A stretch of 64,000 bases of DNA from the NCBI GenBank assembly GCA_034440635.1, contig JAOTON010001136.1, forward strand, positions 1,364,501 through 1,428,500, written 5' to 3'. Numbering within the stretch: the first letter of the stretch is position 1; the number at the start of each line of letters is the position of its first letter. The position numbers and the translations under genes were made by a program. Under the pieces are notes generated by a model. It was not told the origin of the DNA. It searched no databases and worked only from the letters and a program-made list of their open reading frames with translations. Origin of the DNA: Lepas anatifera. Lineage: Eukaryota > Arthropoda > Thecostraca > Lepadidae. Positions 34,660 to 46,253 of the stretch are shown piece after piece.

Positions 34660-36192
34660 TCACGCAACTTTCTTGAACTTTGCCTTGAACTCTTTCGCCA
34701 CTGCAGTTTGGTCCTCCTTACTGACTTCGCAGTCCCTCCAATCAACACGACCGGGCTTGTTCAGCAGCGGCGGGCAGGCCAACATGGACCGGCCGATATT
34801 CAGGGGAAACTTCTTCTCAATTCGGTGGAAGAACTTCTCTCCGCCCGGCAGTTCGACGTAGAAGTAAGGCGCACCGGGCGGTGCCAGTTGCCGGACGTCC
34901 GAGAGCGGCGGCAGCTCGACCAGAGTCACCCCTTCGCCGTCGCAGTGGTCCTGAACTGCCTCCTTGAGGGCGCCCGACAGCCGCGCCGGCACTGGCACAC
35001 ACTGCACTTGCAAGTGCGACTGCCGGTAGTTGCGCTCGAAAAACACCACGGAGCTGCCGTCACTGGCAAACATTTGGCGCAGTCTGTCCTTGTACGATAT
35101 GATCTCATCCCAGACGTCATCGTCGGCCTCTGTCGAAGCGCGCACATGCTCCACGGGAAGGATCAGAACATGGTCAGCAACCAAGCCACCCTTGGCAAGC
35201 GCCAGGTAACATTTCTCGCCAACGTGCACCACTAAGTGTTTCTCCACTTCCGGAGAGGCCAGGCAGAACCAGCACGGTGTCGCTGGCTGCCGGCCGCCTT
35301 CAGTTCCGTCCTGACGCCGTCGTTTCGGCTTTGGCCCATCCCCCTTCCCGCTCTCCATGTTGTAGAAGTACTGCCGATTGCTGCCATCCTCGCTGGCCGC
35401 AGCCGCCGCCATCTCTTCGGCGTTGAACGGACACTCAGTGACGTCAGCTGGCTGGGCGATCAACGCCGCGCGCGGCATCGTCACCATTGGCTCCAACGAG
35501 AACGCGTACAGCCACTTCTGCTTTTCGGCGTTACCGGCGGCTGCCAGCGAGATGAAGCGTGTGACGTGGCTCTGCTGGTCGCGCAGCACCTGGTGGTTGC
35601 GGTAGGGCAGCCGTTCGTAGTGCAGTGCCAGTCCACCAGAGAATACATAGCGTGGCCGGAGTGTGTGCAGCAGTCGGGCTGCCGCCGGACTGCCCGTCTC
35701 CTCCGAATACACACCCACAGGTTGCATGGCGTACCGGGTCACGCCGCGAGGCCAGGCCGTAGTCACCAGAATGTCGATGTTGGGAGATCGCGAAGCAGCC
35801 ACCGACTGTGCCAGAGCGCTCACGTCGGCCTCTTTAGGTTCGGCAGCTTGTTGTGAGGAACCTAAATACGCCAAGCCCAGGCCAGACGACGTGGTAAAAA
35901 CTCCGCGCTCTCCCAAGGCAGTTACGTCGGGGCAGAGCTCGTCTGAGCCGGGCTCCACCAGGTGTGGCGGCAGAGAGCTGGTGGACCCGAGCACGTAGGT
36001 TGGCAGGGGAACCCGCCGTGTGCCATTACGGTACGCACTCCATTCATCATTCGTGTCGCCAAAGAATGTGCCGCAACACAGCAGAAAGTCGAACGGACCA
36101 TTCTTCTTGTTGACGGAATCCACTCGCTTGAATACCTGATTAAATCGGCCATCAACGTTGCCACATACTAGGACCTTCACAGCAGGCGACAT
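34660..36192 (-). CDS. CWF19L1: CWF19-like protein 1, intact and intronless, 510 aa
   Basis: CWF19L1 is related to fission-yeast Cwf19 and the DRN1/debranching-enzyme family and associates with late or post-catalytic spliceosomes. The N-terminal ~240 residues are the degenerate metallophosphatase-like part (VKVLVCGNVDGRF, FDFLLCCGTFFGDT). Around residue 307 begins CwfJ_C_1 (PCWFCLASPEVEKHLVVHVG) with the HIT-like HLQVQ motif near 395. The last ~80 residues are CwfJ_C_2 (YFYVELP, then LACPPLLNKPGRVDWRDCE). The length is close to the human protein (about 538). The start at 36192 is the first in-frame ATG (MSPAVKVLV) with A at -3; the frame extends upstream only by a TTG. No intron interrupts it. 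Downstream I see no poly(A) tract, so recent retroposition is not supported. Confidence 0.95.
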   Translation of the reverse strand: MSPAVKVLVCGNVDGRFNQVFKRVDSVNKKNGPFDFLLCCGTFFGDTNDEWSAYRNGTRRVPLPTYVLGSTSSLPPHLVEPGSDELCPDVTALGERGVFTTSSGLGLAYLGSSQQAAEPKEADVSALAQSVAASRSPNIDILVTTAWPRGVTRYAMQPVGVYSEETGSPAAARLLHTLRPRYVFSGGLALHYERLPYRNHQVLRDQQSHVTRFISLAAAGNAEKQKWLYAFSLEPMVTMPRAALIAQPADVTECPFNAEEMAAAAASEDGSNRQYFYNMESGKGDGPKPKRRRQDGTEGGRQPATPCWFCLASPEVEKHLVVHVGEKCYLALAKGGLVADHVLILPVEHVRASTEADDDVWDEIISYKDRLRQMFASDGSSVVFFERNYRQSHLQVQCVPVPARLSGALKEAVQDHCDGEGVTLVELPPLSDVRQLAPPGAPYFYVELPGGEKFFHRIEKKFPLNIGRSMLACPPLLNKPGRVDWRDCEVSKEDQTAVAKEFKAKFKKVA

Positions 36193-36569
36193 ACTTTTAT
36201 CTATTGAACTAATCAATATGGACTTTGGAGATGATGGCTGTCAATAATGAAGTCTAACCAATTTTTTTCATCTGGGGAAAGAGGATTCATCAGAAACAAA
36301 AAGCACTTCAAAAACGTTCTTTGAATATGTCGATATATCCTGTACATTCCAATCTTAGCAGCATGAACTATTTCCAAACAATATACCAACAGCTGGGTAC
36401 CTAAGCAAAGCAATGTTTATTGGAGTATTTCACTGCAGATTGAATTCATATTTCGAATTTTGGTCTCAACTACCATTATTGTGTTATAGCCTGGGGTATT
36501 TTCTCCACACACACACAGAGAGAGACACCAACACACAGATGTGTAAATGTATGCATATATGTATACATT

Positions 36570-36600
<31 letters not shown>

Positions 36601-37654
36601 GGAAAACATTGTACATAGGAAAGGTAACATTGTAAAAGAAAAGGACTATACAATCTGTTTTATGTACAACATAGCTCTTTTTATCCTCCCAAACATTGAA
36701 CTATTATTAGGTACTTCTTTTTTTACTACTTCTATGGCTCAGTGGAGTTAGCAATGGGCTTTTCTTTAGCTTTGTGTGTACATCTTTAAATTGGTAATGA
36801 TGTCCATACTCTAGAATGGGCAGAATTTCTGTATATGGTTTGAATATGCAGAGAAACAAAGCATTTGCAACAATATATTTTGCTTTGAAAATCAAAACAA
36901 AAATGGATGTCAGAACTGCATGATTATTTACTATTAACTTGGGAGTTATACAGCCAAAATCCTTGCTTTACATAGTATTGTATTAAAAGATCACAAACTG
37001 TGTTGTAGACAAAATTGATATTAAGGACAACTTGTTGAGACAGTTCACTTTTCCACTACATGTATCTGAACAGGTAAGGGGAGAAAATGCAAAAAGCTTA
37101 AGTTGGGTTATCATATTTTGAGGAAGACATTCTTGCTGATTCACAAGTTGAGGGAGGTACATTTCCTGTCCCCCACTGTGAACACCCATGATGCTGAGAA
37201 TACAATATATGGATCAAAGTGCTTGCCATAAGGAATGACAATGAGTGCTTGATCAATTTAGGATGTGTCCTCAGAAAGATGCTGGAATTCATACTATTTA
37301 AAAAAATTACAGCAAAATCTTAACTCCACCAATCACCTACTGAAACAAAATGGTGCACTTTGGGCAAAGACATCAGAATAGAGGGGTCTTGTCCACCACT
37401 GTTCATGAAAATACCATATTTCAGCAAACCTAGGGAGAAACAAGAAAATATAATCTTCACCTAGTGCAAAAAGCAACAATATACCACATCCAATATACTT
37501 GAAGTTCTAGAGTGGAAAGTTTATTATTATCAGCGAGTTGCAGCAGGTTAAAGATCGACTGAAACCCCACTTTTTGCTAGAGGCGACACTTAATATTCCA
37601 GGGTCTTGAAAACATAAGGCTGTATTCTACCATAGCTTTATAGAGCTCATAGCT
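36193..37654. other. AT-rich intergenic DNA with a CA/GA/TA microsatellite
   Basis: Apart from the microsatellite at 36510-36600 nothing is recognised. The CWF19L1 promoter should lie at its left edge, but no core motif is clear. Confidence 0.4.
36510..36600. repeat. Compound microsatellite (CA)n-(GA)n-(TA)n
   Basis: An ACACACACAC / GAGAGAGA tract is followed within 30 bp by about 14 TA units ending at 36600. Confidence 0.9.
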
Positions 37655-37779
37655 GTGTTACTCTGCTGTGCAAAACGTGTACTAGTATGCTGCACGCATG
37701 CACAGTACAGTGACGTGTAGTCCATGATACTGTGCATGCATGCCGCATACTATTATGCATTCTTCTGGCAGAATAACAC
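37655..37779. mobile_element. Palindromic MITE, family M1 (GTGTTATTCTGC)
   Basis: The whole 125-bp unit is nearly self-complementary. The ends are GTGTTACTCTGCTGTGCAAAA and TTCTTCTGGCAGAATAACAC, and inner words such as TACTAGTATGC are mirrored. A second copy lies at 61210-61338. The target duplication is unclear. Confidence 0.8.
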
Positions 37780-38589
37780 TGAACATGTATTGTGTCTACT
37801 TGTGACAGGGACCAGTACAGCATTGTTCGCAACTTTGGTACCTGTCTGTTTGCATCGGTTAGCTGCTATTGTGCTGCAGGTTGCAGCAAATGAAAATAAG
37901 TCTAACCTACCCACCAATTTATGATAATTTCCCTTTATTATTATCTGCAGCTAGCACGAAAATAGAAACTTCTATCTTTGCATTACTGTTATAACACCAT
38001 GTAGTACATCATACATTATAACAAGGCAACAGAGTATATTATACGTGATTATAGTAGTTAGGGTACCCTGTCAGTCATTATACGCGTAGAACATTGTTGT
38101 GCATTAAAACCAAGATACCTTTACTCAAAGGTATATTCAAGAGAGATTCCTTTACGCCCGAGTGACGTCAACCGAGCGTAAAGGAATTCATTCACCGTTG
38201 GGCCGTGTGTCAAACTGCTGCTAATTACACTGTCCACTTATGAATTTGTGAAAATACATAGTAATCAAGTTTATCCAAATACAATAAATAAGCATTTCTT
38301 CGTCGATTCTGGGCCCCTTTTTGCAAAAATTTGGATGTTGAATCATTTAATTTTCCCATGTGATATGCTAAGAGGTGTGACGTCACATCTGGTATCAACG
38401 CTTGGTGTTGGAGGGGGCTGCATTATAATAACACCACACAAAATGGCCTTGCACAAAATGAACAAAATGCAAGAATTTTTGGAAAATTCTGTCAGATAAA
38501 CTAATTTTATAAAACCCGCTAGAACTCCACCATGTTTGCTGACCTCCAGGCAAGGCCTTTAAATGTAGAGGTAGAACGCTCCCCTCTCA
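37780..38589. other. No gene recognised; short hairpin near 38150-38183
   Basis: CCTTTACGC and GCGTAAAGG face each other around GTGACGTCAACC. A related block (CCCTTACGCTCTTGTGACGTCA) is near 28535-28560, so this is probably another small repeat. The rest is unassigned. Confidence 0.4.
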
Positions 38590-38911
38590 AAAAATGGCAA
38601 CCTCTATTTATAGAGACTTTTACGTTTGTGACGTAAGCAGTTGCTCTCAAGGTGGAGCCGCCTATTTATTCAATGAGAATCGACTCCGGATCGTGGAGTG
38701 TTTTACGGTTTCAAGATGCATCTGGCGAGGGGTAGACCCAGGATTTATTACCCCACGTCCTCAAAAAACAGTATTATTGCCCCTAACACGCAACTTATCT
38801 CCTGATAGCCCCGTCTTCTACAATGCTCAGCGACAATGCGTTGCTAAGCAACTCTAGGCGATCGCTGACGTCATCACCATGGTGAATGCCAGATTTGAGG
38901 TTGCCATTTTT
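38590..38911. mobile_element. MITE-like element with AAAAATGGCAACCTC inverted ends
   Basis: A perfect 15-bp inverted repeat lies at 38590-38604 and 38897-38911, about 322 bp end to end. No coding capacity is seen. Only one copy was noticed. Just outside, CCGGAGCGCAACCCCCT is repeated twice (38929-38963). Confidence 0.6.
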
Positions 38912-39378
38912 GGCATAGGCTAAAAAGCCGGAGCGCAACCCCCTGGCCGGAGCGCAACCCCCTCCCTCCAAGTCCAGGCATGTTTGTTAGCCCCTGGGCA
39001 AATTATCGATACCAGTCAAAACTATTCGTGACAGGAGAGATCCTTGCATGGCTTGCATGTGTCTCCATGAGTGTCTCTAGGGTCTCTAGTGCGTTGGATC
39101 CTTGAGGGGGAGGGGCTGGGGTTTATCAATGTCTATATTGCTTTGGGTTTACCATTATACTACCCTGATTATACCTATATTACACTACACTGGTGAGGGT
39201 GGATTCTGATCCGAACCCCACTCACCCTGAATTTCGGGTCTCCCATCGACTTTGTATAGGGCTCAGTGCATTTTTGACAACTTTTCATAGGGGGACAGGA
39301 AAGAAAAAGGGCGCTAGTGCTTAAAAGCTTTTACGTCTCACGGGGCACGTTTTCACTGTGAAAGAGTACTCTTGTTAA
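38912..39378. other. Unassigned; contains a fragment of a dispersed repeat
   Basis: About 39230-39275 (GGGTCTCCCAT, TTTGTATAGGGCT) recurs at about 44270-44305. A related inverted stretch lies at about 16600-16680. The class is unknown. Confidence 0.45.
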
Positions 39379-39570
39379 ACGGAATGTGGCACCTTTACAT
39401 CGTGATTTTAGCCGAGATAGCCGAGTTGCAAAGAATGCTGGAAAACCCTGGGAAAACCCGGTATTGAATATACCATCTGCCTTGAAACTCAAAATTTCCG
39501 TGGAGAAAAGCTAAAAACCTACCTGAAATGTGCCCCAAATATACCCCAGCCAGGCGGTCACAGTTGTCAC
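39379..39570. mobile_element. TTAA-type MITE, family 1, left part
   Basis: It starts ACGGAATGTGGCACCTTTAC after TTAA (39375-39378) and follows the family through the TTGAAACTCAAAATTTCCGTGG region. It then diverges, and no right end was found. Confidence 0.75.
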
Positions 39571-39899
39571 CCGTTGTAACAAAGGCGACAGCCACGCGGC
39601 CACGTGCGCGTCTCTGGTTATTGGCGCAACTTTTCCCAAATATCACGTTTGGGTCCCCGGTCATCCCAGGTCAGGTCACTAGGCCAGGGCAAGCGAATAA
39701 CTTACCCCCAAAATTTTGTGAAGGCAGTGCCAATGAGAAAATGTTCAACCGATCGATCTGACTAATCACGTAGTAAGCTCAATAAGGAATACAAGTTCTA
39801 AATTCGGAATTCATAGGTTTAGAAACGTCCAGAACATGGGGGGCGGCAAATTTTGAAGCTGTTTCTTTCCAGTCAACCCTAAAAGGTCAAGAATGTTAA

Positions 39900-40924
39900 C
39901 CCTCGCCCCACCGGGGGGCCATCGATGGCCCCCTAAGGTTTTTCCGGGATAGCAGAAAAACGACGAGGCGCAGCACCGCGGTTGAGGGCTCTACCTCTCA
40001 CTGCATCATTTTCCCATCATCCCTGAAATTTTTTACCCCGGGTCACCCAAGGTCAGGTCACCAGACGAGGTCAACCAAGGTCACCTCACTTCACCTTTAG
40101 AGCTCTGTAAGAGCTACATTTCAAAGTCGATCGATTTGAAACTTCCTACACTTCATGACCCCTCCAGGGTCTACAAGGTGTATATCCGGGATTTTTCGAT
40201 TTCGTGCCCTGAGGTCAGGTCACGAGGCGACCTCTCCCATTGAAAAAGCATGGGGAAAAGCTATTTCATGATATAAAAGCCACAAAAATGATTGCAAATA
40301 CTCAGACTGCTCAGAACAACGTTTTTGGACACGCTTTCACGGATTCCAGGGGTCATATTTGCCCTTTGACTTTTCCAAGGTCATCCAAGGTCACCAGAGG
40401 TCAAAAACAGTATTTTGACAATAACTTTTGACCTAATTGAGCTAGAGCGGTGAAACAAACACCATCGTGTTTGTCTTGTCACTGGCTTTCATTTGATATA
40501 CGGCAAGGTCACTTTTTGACCTTTCGTGACCTCAGGTCATATTAGGTCACGAGGTGACCTCTGGCGGTCAAACCACTGGCGGGAGGTCTTTACGTTCCAC
40601 ATAGCGGAAAAAGTACTGGCAATTTGCTATCAAATGTACTTTACCAGGCCTCAATAGCTCTAATGACATAAGAGTTATGCCCAGTTGGCTTAATCATTGC
40701 ATATTTGAGTGAAAATAGCCGATCTTGACCTAATTTGACCTCTGGAGGTCAAACCATTGACCTGAGCACTAAAACATGCGAAGTAATTTCTTACTGAATT
40801 CACGCGAGCTTTCTATTGCACTTTGCAGATTTGCGCTAACGCCCATATTTTCGGAGTTAGAGGGGGGGCCATCGATGGCCCCCGGTGGGGCGAAGGTGGC
40901 GCCGGACCCCCGGTGGGGCGCGGG
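39900..40924 (+). mobile_element. P1 element, complete 1,025-bp copy, TTAA-flanked
   Basis: The ends are CCCTCGCCCCACCGGGGGGCC and GGTGGGGCGCGGG, with TTAA at 39896-39899 and 40925-40928. The terminal blocks hold the palindromic GGGGGCCATCGATGGCCCCC. The interior has many AGGTCA-type half-sites in both orientations. These include four exact CCAAGGTCA words (40047, 40075, 40375, 40385), which fit the YCAAGGYCR consensus of FTZ-F1/SF-1-class nuclear receptors. No open frame of note is present. Confidence 0.88.
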
Positions 40925-41279
40925 TTAAGAATAGTTAAGTGGGGCCATATGCCCCCTTTCGCTTTTCCTACGGTTATGACGGAGCTTGTTATGTCGATAA
41001 GTCAGGTACTCGTCACGACCTTTTCAATGGAGATCTATGGAAAATTGGATATGATCCAAAAACTACTCTTCTTCGGGAAATACGACTTAACACGAACTAT
41101 TCTTCTCAAAATCAAGGCATCTTACACCACTCCCGGAGGCCAAGTGGGAATTTTTACCATGACCCACGCCCTACGAGAGTCCATTTTTACCCCTCGTCAT
41201 TGTTTTCACGATGTCAGACAAACGGCTCGGCCTAGAGCAATTTCGTCCAAGATCTGCGAATCAAATTCAATTTAACAAA

Positions 41280-42165
41280 TTTTGACAAATTTTCAAGACT
41301 GCGTCCTCTCAGGTCATGGAGATAATATCTCTATATTATGGGGTCATTCTCAAAGGCCTGCAGAATATATTCGCCGTATTTCTCGCTGCTCTTGGTCTAG
41401 GAGCACCAATGTGGCTTGAACTGGGTGCTTACACGGGCTCTAAGCTTCAGTGCACATGCCTTGATGACCTTTGACCTCTTGAGCATATGCAAAGGGAAAG
41501 TGAACTCGGGAGACCTCATCTGACCCAGTCGAGGTCACGTCAATAAGCCTGTAATCCGAAGATGGCCGGTATTTGGGCCCCTATGCTTTGATCAGTGTCT
41601 AGCTCTTGCCTTTGTGGTCTTCCTACGGTCTGATAGTCACAAGTTCAACCGAGGTCATGACCTAGGGTGGTAAAATTTCGTAAATTCATGGAAATATCTA
41701 TAGAAAGCTTCCAAGCTGCCGTACGTACCTTAGACTGTTTGGTGGAAAAGGTTATTTGAGGTCATCAGGCACATCACAGGTCAAACAAGATCACTGACTT
41801 GTGACCTTTACAACTATAATCTAACATGCATATTTTCCAATGCTGCCATCGTTTGTTGCCAGTATCCTGAAATTACTTTTCTGCTGAGCGTGGGCATCCA
41901 AATTCAGATAAAAAGAGGTCAAAATTCATCAACAAAAAGGGAAAACAGCTCATGCCAGATCAGAAGCATCCTTGAAAACAACTACACGTACTAAAACATA
42001 ATATGCACATGAAATACAAAAACAAAATTAAAAGGCATGCCAGATATTAAAATTACCTGTATTAACAGAAGTTAAACCAACTTGAGAAACCCACAAAACC
42101 AACTCCTACGAGATCAGCATTTTTTTTTTTTAATCAAAGCATCAGACGTACCAAGCAACACATTA
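41280..42165. other. Unassigned DNA rich in AGGTCA words
   Basis: Words such as GAGGTCATGACC, TCACAGGTCA and TTGTGACC recur between 41310 and 41930 without recognisable element ends. It may be a decayed P-family element. Confidence 0.4.
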
Positions 42166-42169
42166 TTAA

Positions 42170-42610
42170 AGGGAGTGTCCCACTTTTATAACGTGTTTTG
42201 AACTGAGATAGCAGTTTTGTAGAGCAGGTGCAGGAATCACTTTTGGCATATTTAGTTTTACTCAAAGCTCTCTATATAAAATTTCCGCACACTTTAAACA
42301 TCAAAATAAAGGGGCCTATTGGCTTATTTCAAACCCTAAAGGAATACCTTCCATATGGTTGCAACAATCTGATTGGTCCTTAGGCCTGAGCCCCGCCCAC
42401 TAGCGGGAAATGTCATGCTAACCAGTGAGCCAGCTTGCGATATGCCCGTTTGAAGGTGCGACGAAGATGGCGCAACACATGCGTTTCCTTCGGGCACAAC
42501 TGGTCCAACAATACGCGGTCGGCACTAGAAACTGGAGTTTTTGCTGGGCGTTTCCCGTCTGGTGGCGCTAGTGGGCTCAGTGCTATGAGCTTTCGCGAGC
42601 TTTGCGCCAG
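42170..42610. mobile_element. Probable TTAA-type MITE, subfamily 1b, left part
   Basis: It starts AGGGAGTGTCCCACTTTTAT after TTAA (42166-42169) and keeps the AACTGAGATAGCA block of family 1. The segment GGTCGGCACTAGAAACTGGAG (about 42519-42539) recurs inverted at about 47012-47032. Confidence 0.55.
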
Positions 42611-43288
42611 AATCTAACAGATAGTGATGGACAGAATGAAGTACGCTTGCAGTGTGTTCATAGTTGTAAAGTGTTTTGAGACTAAAAACATGTATATTTC
42701 TCTTTTGGTCGTTTGAATTGCGCAATAGTATAATATAAGAGGATATAAGGGATGCAAGTAGCGACACTCATGCTCAATTTTTTTATTTTTAGACCAGATC
42801 CACTAATAGGTACTTGTAGTCTGTTCCAAGTGCAGTTTTTCCAGATGGCCATCTCCTGCTAGAAACTGGATAATGAGCACGTTCGGTGTTTGGGGAGATG
42901 TGCCGAAACGATTGTTATCTATGTTTTTTCGATACATATAGAACAAAATTGGAAGACAAATATGACGAATATCTCGATAATTTGTTTTTTTTGAAATAGC
43001 ATTTGGACGCAAGCTTCACGTTCAATTTGATTTAAAAATGAGACACAGAGTTACGAACGCAAACACCGAAGCTAGTGACATCTGCTAGCAATTTTTAAAC
43101 CAGCTAGAGATGCCAGCTTTTCAATTTTCACGAACATTATTTCAGCTCAGCAAGTATCCAGGCTGCCGAGGTGCAAAGTGGAGGTCCACCATGGATGCAT
43201 CTGACAGATCAAAGCGGAAAGATCCTCTCAAACTAATCTTGGCTCCTCCAATCGATTCTTGGGCTCCACAAACGATTCTTGGCTCCCC

Positions 43289-43552
43289 CATAGGCGGATC
43301 CAGGGAGCAGAGGTGCAAGTGCCCTCCTTTCGATTAACCCTCGGTGCCCACTGAAATGGTCACGGCGCCCCTAAAAGGTCGATGGCACCCCCTGAAATTC
43401 CGCTTCCTACCACCCGCCCTCCCTCCTCGAACGCGAAAATAAGCGCCCCCGGTAGGATTTTGCGCCCATCTGATAGGTTTTGACGGCTCAAAAGTGGCGT
43501 TCCTCGGGGAGGTGTCCCCCTCCCCAGGTTGGCAATCCTGGATACGCCTATC
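43289..43552 (+). mobile_element. hAT-type MITE, family H1
   Basis: It runs from CATAGGCGGATCCAGGGAGC to AATCCTGGATACGCCTATC, with the family interior. No exact target duplication is visible. Confidence 0.82.
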
Positions 43553-43624
43553 CTATTGGTCCCCTGAAATGCAACTGATGCTTTTCTAATGTTTATCTTG
43601 CCCTCCCCTGCAAACAGGGTAACC

Positions 43625-43894
43625 CAGGGGCGTAGCCAACCGCGGAAGGGATAGCCGCTCCTCCCTGAGGGCCCCTTGAGGATACGAGTCGCGCGAAGGG
43701 CGGCTCGTCCGCACTATGCTCTGTGGCTAAATTTGGAATTTTATACCAGACAGGGCCCTCTTAAGCCCTCTTCAGCACTTTATTCTGTAACATGAGGAGG
43801 GCCCTTTTTACCCATCAGGGCCCTTTTGGGGCTGTCGCAAGGGCCCTTTTCAGGGTGCTACCCCTTCCTGAGCGAAATTCTGGCTACGCCCCTG
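43625..43894. mobile_element. hAT-type MITE, family H3 (CAGGGGCGTAGCCA)
   Basis: Exact 14-bp inverted ends CAGGGGCGTAGCCA / TGGCTACGCCCCTG enclose 270 bp. The flanks GGGTAACC and GGGTAAAC match at 7 of 8 positions. CAGGGGCGTAGCC-type ends are common among animal hAT elements. It lies about 70 bp from an H1 copy. Confidence 0.88.
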
Positions 43895-45140
43895 GGGTAA
43901 ACGGAGTATATGCCCCCCCCGATTGAGAACTACTCATCCCTTTTACCCTGCACCCAGTTTCCGACTAGAACCGCCCCAGCGCACCCCCTTCCCCTTGGAG
44001 CGTCAGCTTTTTCATTCACTCGACGCAAAACCTGGCGTCTCACTGTATGTCTTGGCAGCCCTGGTTATCAGAGACATCTTATTTACACATATACTTTCTT
44101 TCCATTCAGGTTATCGTAATTGGCTTCGTCAGATTAGTACGTGGCACGTCTAGGCAGTGTGGAGAAAGTGTAAATACGTGATTGCGTTTGTGGACCAGGG
44201 GCATTGTTAACTTTATATTCCAGCGCCATGGGTGGAAATCCCGCGGGTGTTGGAAAGTCAGGACCCCTTGGAATTTGGGTCTCCCATAGGCTTTGTATAG
44301 GGCTTGTATGGCCGTACCAGCGTTAACCTACCCAGGACCCCCTGGATCGAGAAGAGACTTCCAGCCATGTCCAGCGCAAATATTCTATTATATTTAGTTG
44401 TAGCTTGAAAAACTATGTTTCCAAAACTATATGTAATTTCCGTGCTAGATGTATTTTTCTCTTTCAAATTTTCGTGCTAAGGAGCGACAAACACGTATCA
44501 TGCACCTCTCCTTTGTCCTGTGAAACAAAAGTGCAAAAGGAGATTAAATAGCAGAAGAGGAAAAAAGGCATGAAAATCCATGTTGGATAAAAATCCAGGC
44601 CACACATTCCTTGCAAAATACCATTTACCACGCCGCCACGCATTTGACATGTATCATTCCCGTCGATGAAGATAACACACACTGCAACGTCAGGGAACAC
44701 ATGCCACGTAAACAGATTGGAAACCAGAAAATTTAAGAGCTACAAAGAAGCTCTGAATCGTGACGCAAGCATATTTTGACAATGTGCCCACTCAAAATCA
44801 CTGAGAGGATTAAGCAACTTACAAATGCGACCGCCTTGTAGGCGGTCTCGCCAGCAGCAGCAGTTTAGGACGCTGTTCTAAATGCAGTAAAAGCACGTCA
44901 CGCGCGTGAAAGAAAAACACTTACTTAAAATTCGAGTCAATGTTGCGGCTAATTACTGAAAAACGAGATGCGGCTGCTCAATGAAATACGAATCGAGCCA
45001 GGTCATTTACGGTTAAAGTGTTAATTTTACTGCCGCAGTCAGTTTCCAGGGAACATCGATATTCAAACACGGACGAAGAACACTTTTTGGAATTAGACTG
45101 TGCAATACCAAAGTGGGTCCGATGGCACTACCTAAGAAAA
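43895..45140. other. No gene recognised; one small perfect hairpin
   Basis: GACCGCC-TTGTA-GGCGGTC at 44829-44847 is a 7-bp stem with a 5-base loop. The remaining DNA has no supported feature. Confidence 0.4.
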
Positions 45141-45182
45141 TGTAGATGCCGCCACTGAGACTACGCTGTGGCGACATCTACA
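45141..45182. other. 15-bp inverted repeat hairpin
   Basis: TGTAGATGCCGCCAC and GTGGCGACATCTACA pair at 14 of 15 positions across a 12-base loop. It could be an RNA hairpin or a palindromic binding site; no flanking context decides. Confidence 0.6.
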
Positions 45183-45935
45183 CTTGGCAAGCAAGCTGTT
45201 TTGCTGTTATCGGCACCAGAAGCTAACCACATTGTGGTGTAAGACTAAGAACTCAGAAATCTATAGATTGGGCAAGTAGGTTCCCAGCTCAGCAGCCACA
45301 CATACACCAATGGGTAGCTCTGATGGCAGGCCACAAAGAGGAGATCACTCTTCTCACTCATAACTGGCAAGAAAATAAGATGTGTCTTCTAGTCCAGTGT
45401 CTGATCAGCTCCAAGCCCCTTCATTGACTGGTGTTAAAAAGTTATCTCCTGGTTTGTGATGGGATGTACATCCTGAGGTCTTGATGTAGATCTTGCTGAA
45501 GTCTTCCAGTGACACCTGATGTTACATTACTGGAAAAGCAAAAGACATGTATTAAAAAAGAAAGCAAGCATAAAACATAACACATTCTTCAGCAGCTACC
45601 ACAGCTTTTCACCTTGCCAGAGTTTGAGGCCAGAGTTCCAAGATCCAAGTCACTCAGATATTTTAAACCGAAATTTCTTATAAGATAGCCAGTGCTGGAT
45701 ATCAAACTTGAAATATTCAAAATTCTCTCCATATGCTGTCCAAAAGGGTGCATTGTTTGAGACAAACATTGTGCATGAACATAATAATCTGAAGCAGTTT
45801 CACTGTTCAGAGGCCATGGTAAAAAATGTGAGATCGTTTGTGCCCATGACACAAAGCACCAAAAAATAATTAGTCAAAATATCTTAAGTAGGCACATCCC
45901 TGTTTTCTATACCTGCCCAAGAACATAGGACTAGG

Positions 45936-46245
45936 CCAGTCTGCAAAGTATAGCAGCAGGTCAGACAAGTCGCACCAGCCACCTATAATTATCACACTAA
46001 TTCGCACTGCCAGTCACCAAAAATTTGCACCAATCCGCAATATAACAGGGAGGAAAACACACCCATGGTTGAAGAATTCAGTTTTTCCCTTCTCCCACAT
46101 GATTTTGTTGATTTTTAGTGTTGCCTTCCTCACACCAGACTCACAAATTTGCACCAAGGTGGTAAAATTTGTGCCATTCGCTCCTGTCTAAAAGGGCACT
46201 CGCACAGACGAGATCTCGTCAAAAGTGCCATACTTTGCAAACTGG
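45936..46245. mobile_element. Short H2 MITE (310 bp) with perfect 8-bp target duplication
   Basis: The ends are CCAGTCTGCAAAGTATAGCAG and GCCATACTTTGCAAACTGG. GGACTAGG is duplicated at 45928-45935 and 46246-46253. It carries the CGAGATCTCGTC palindrome of the family and the words GTCGCACCAGCC and ACAAATTTGCACCA. Confidence 0.9.
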
Positions 46246-46253
46246 GGACTAGG

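Noticed and set aside
45589..45852. 87-codon minus-strand open frame
   Set aside because: No family signature and no supporting splice sites. Consistent with chance in this region.
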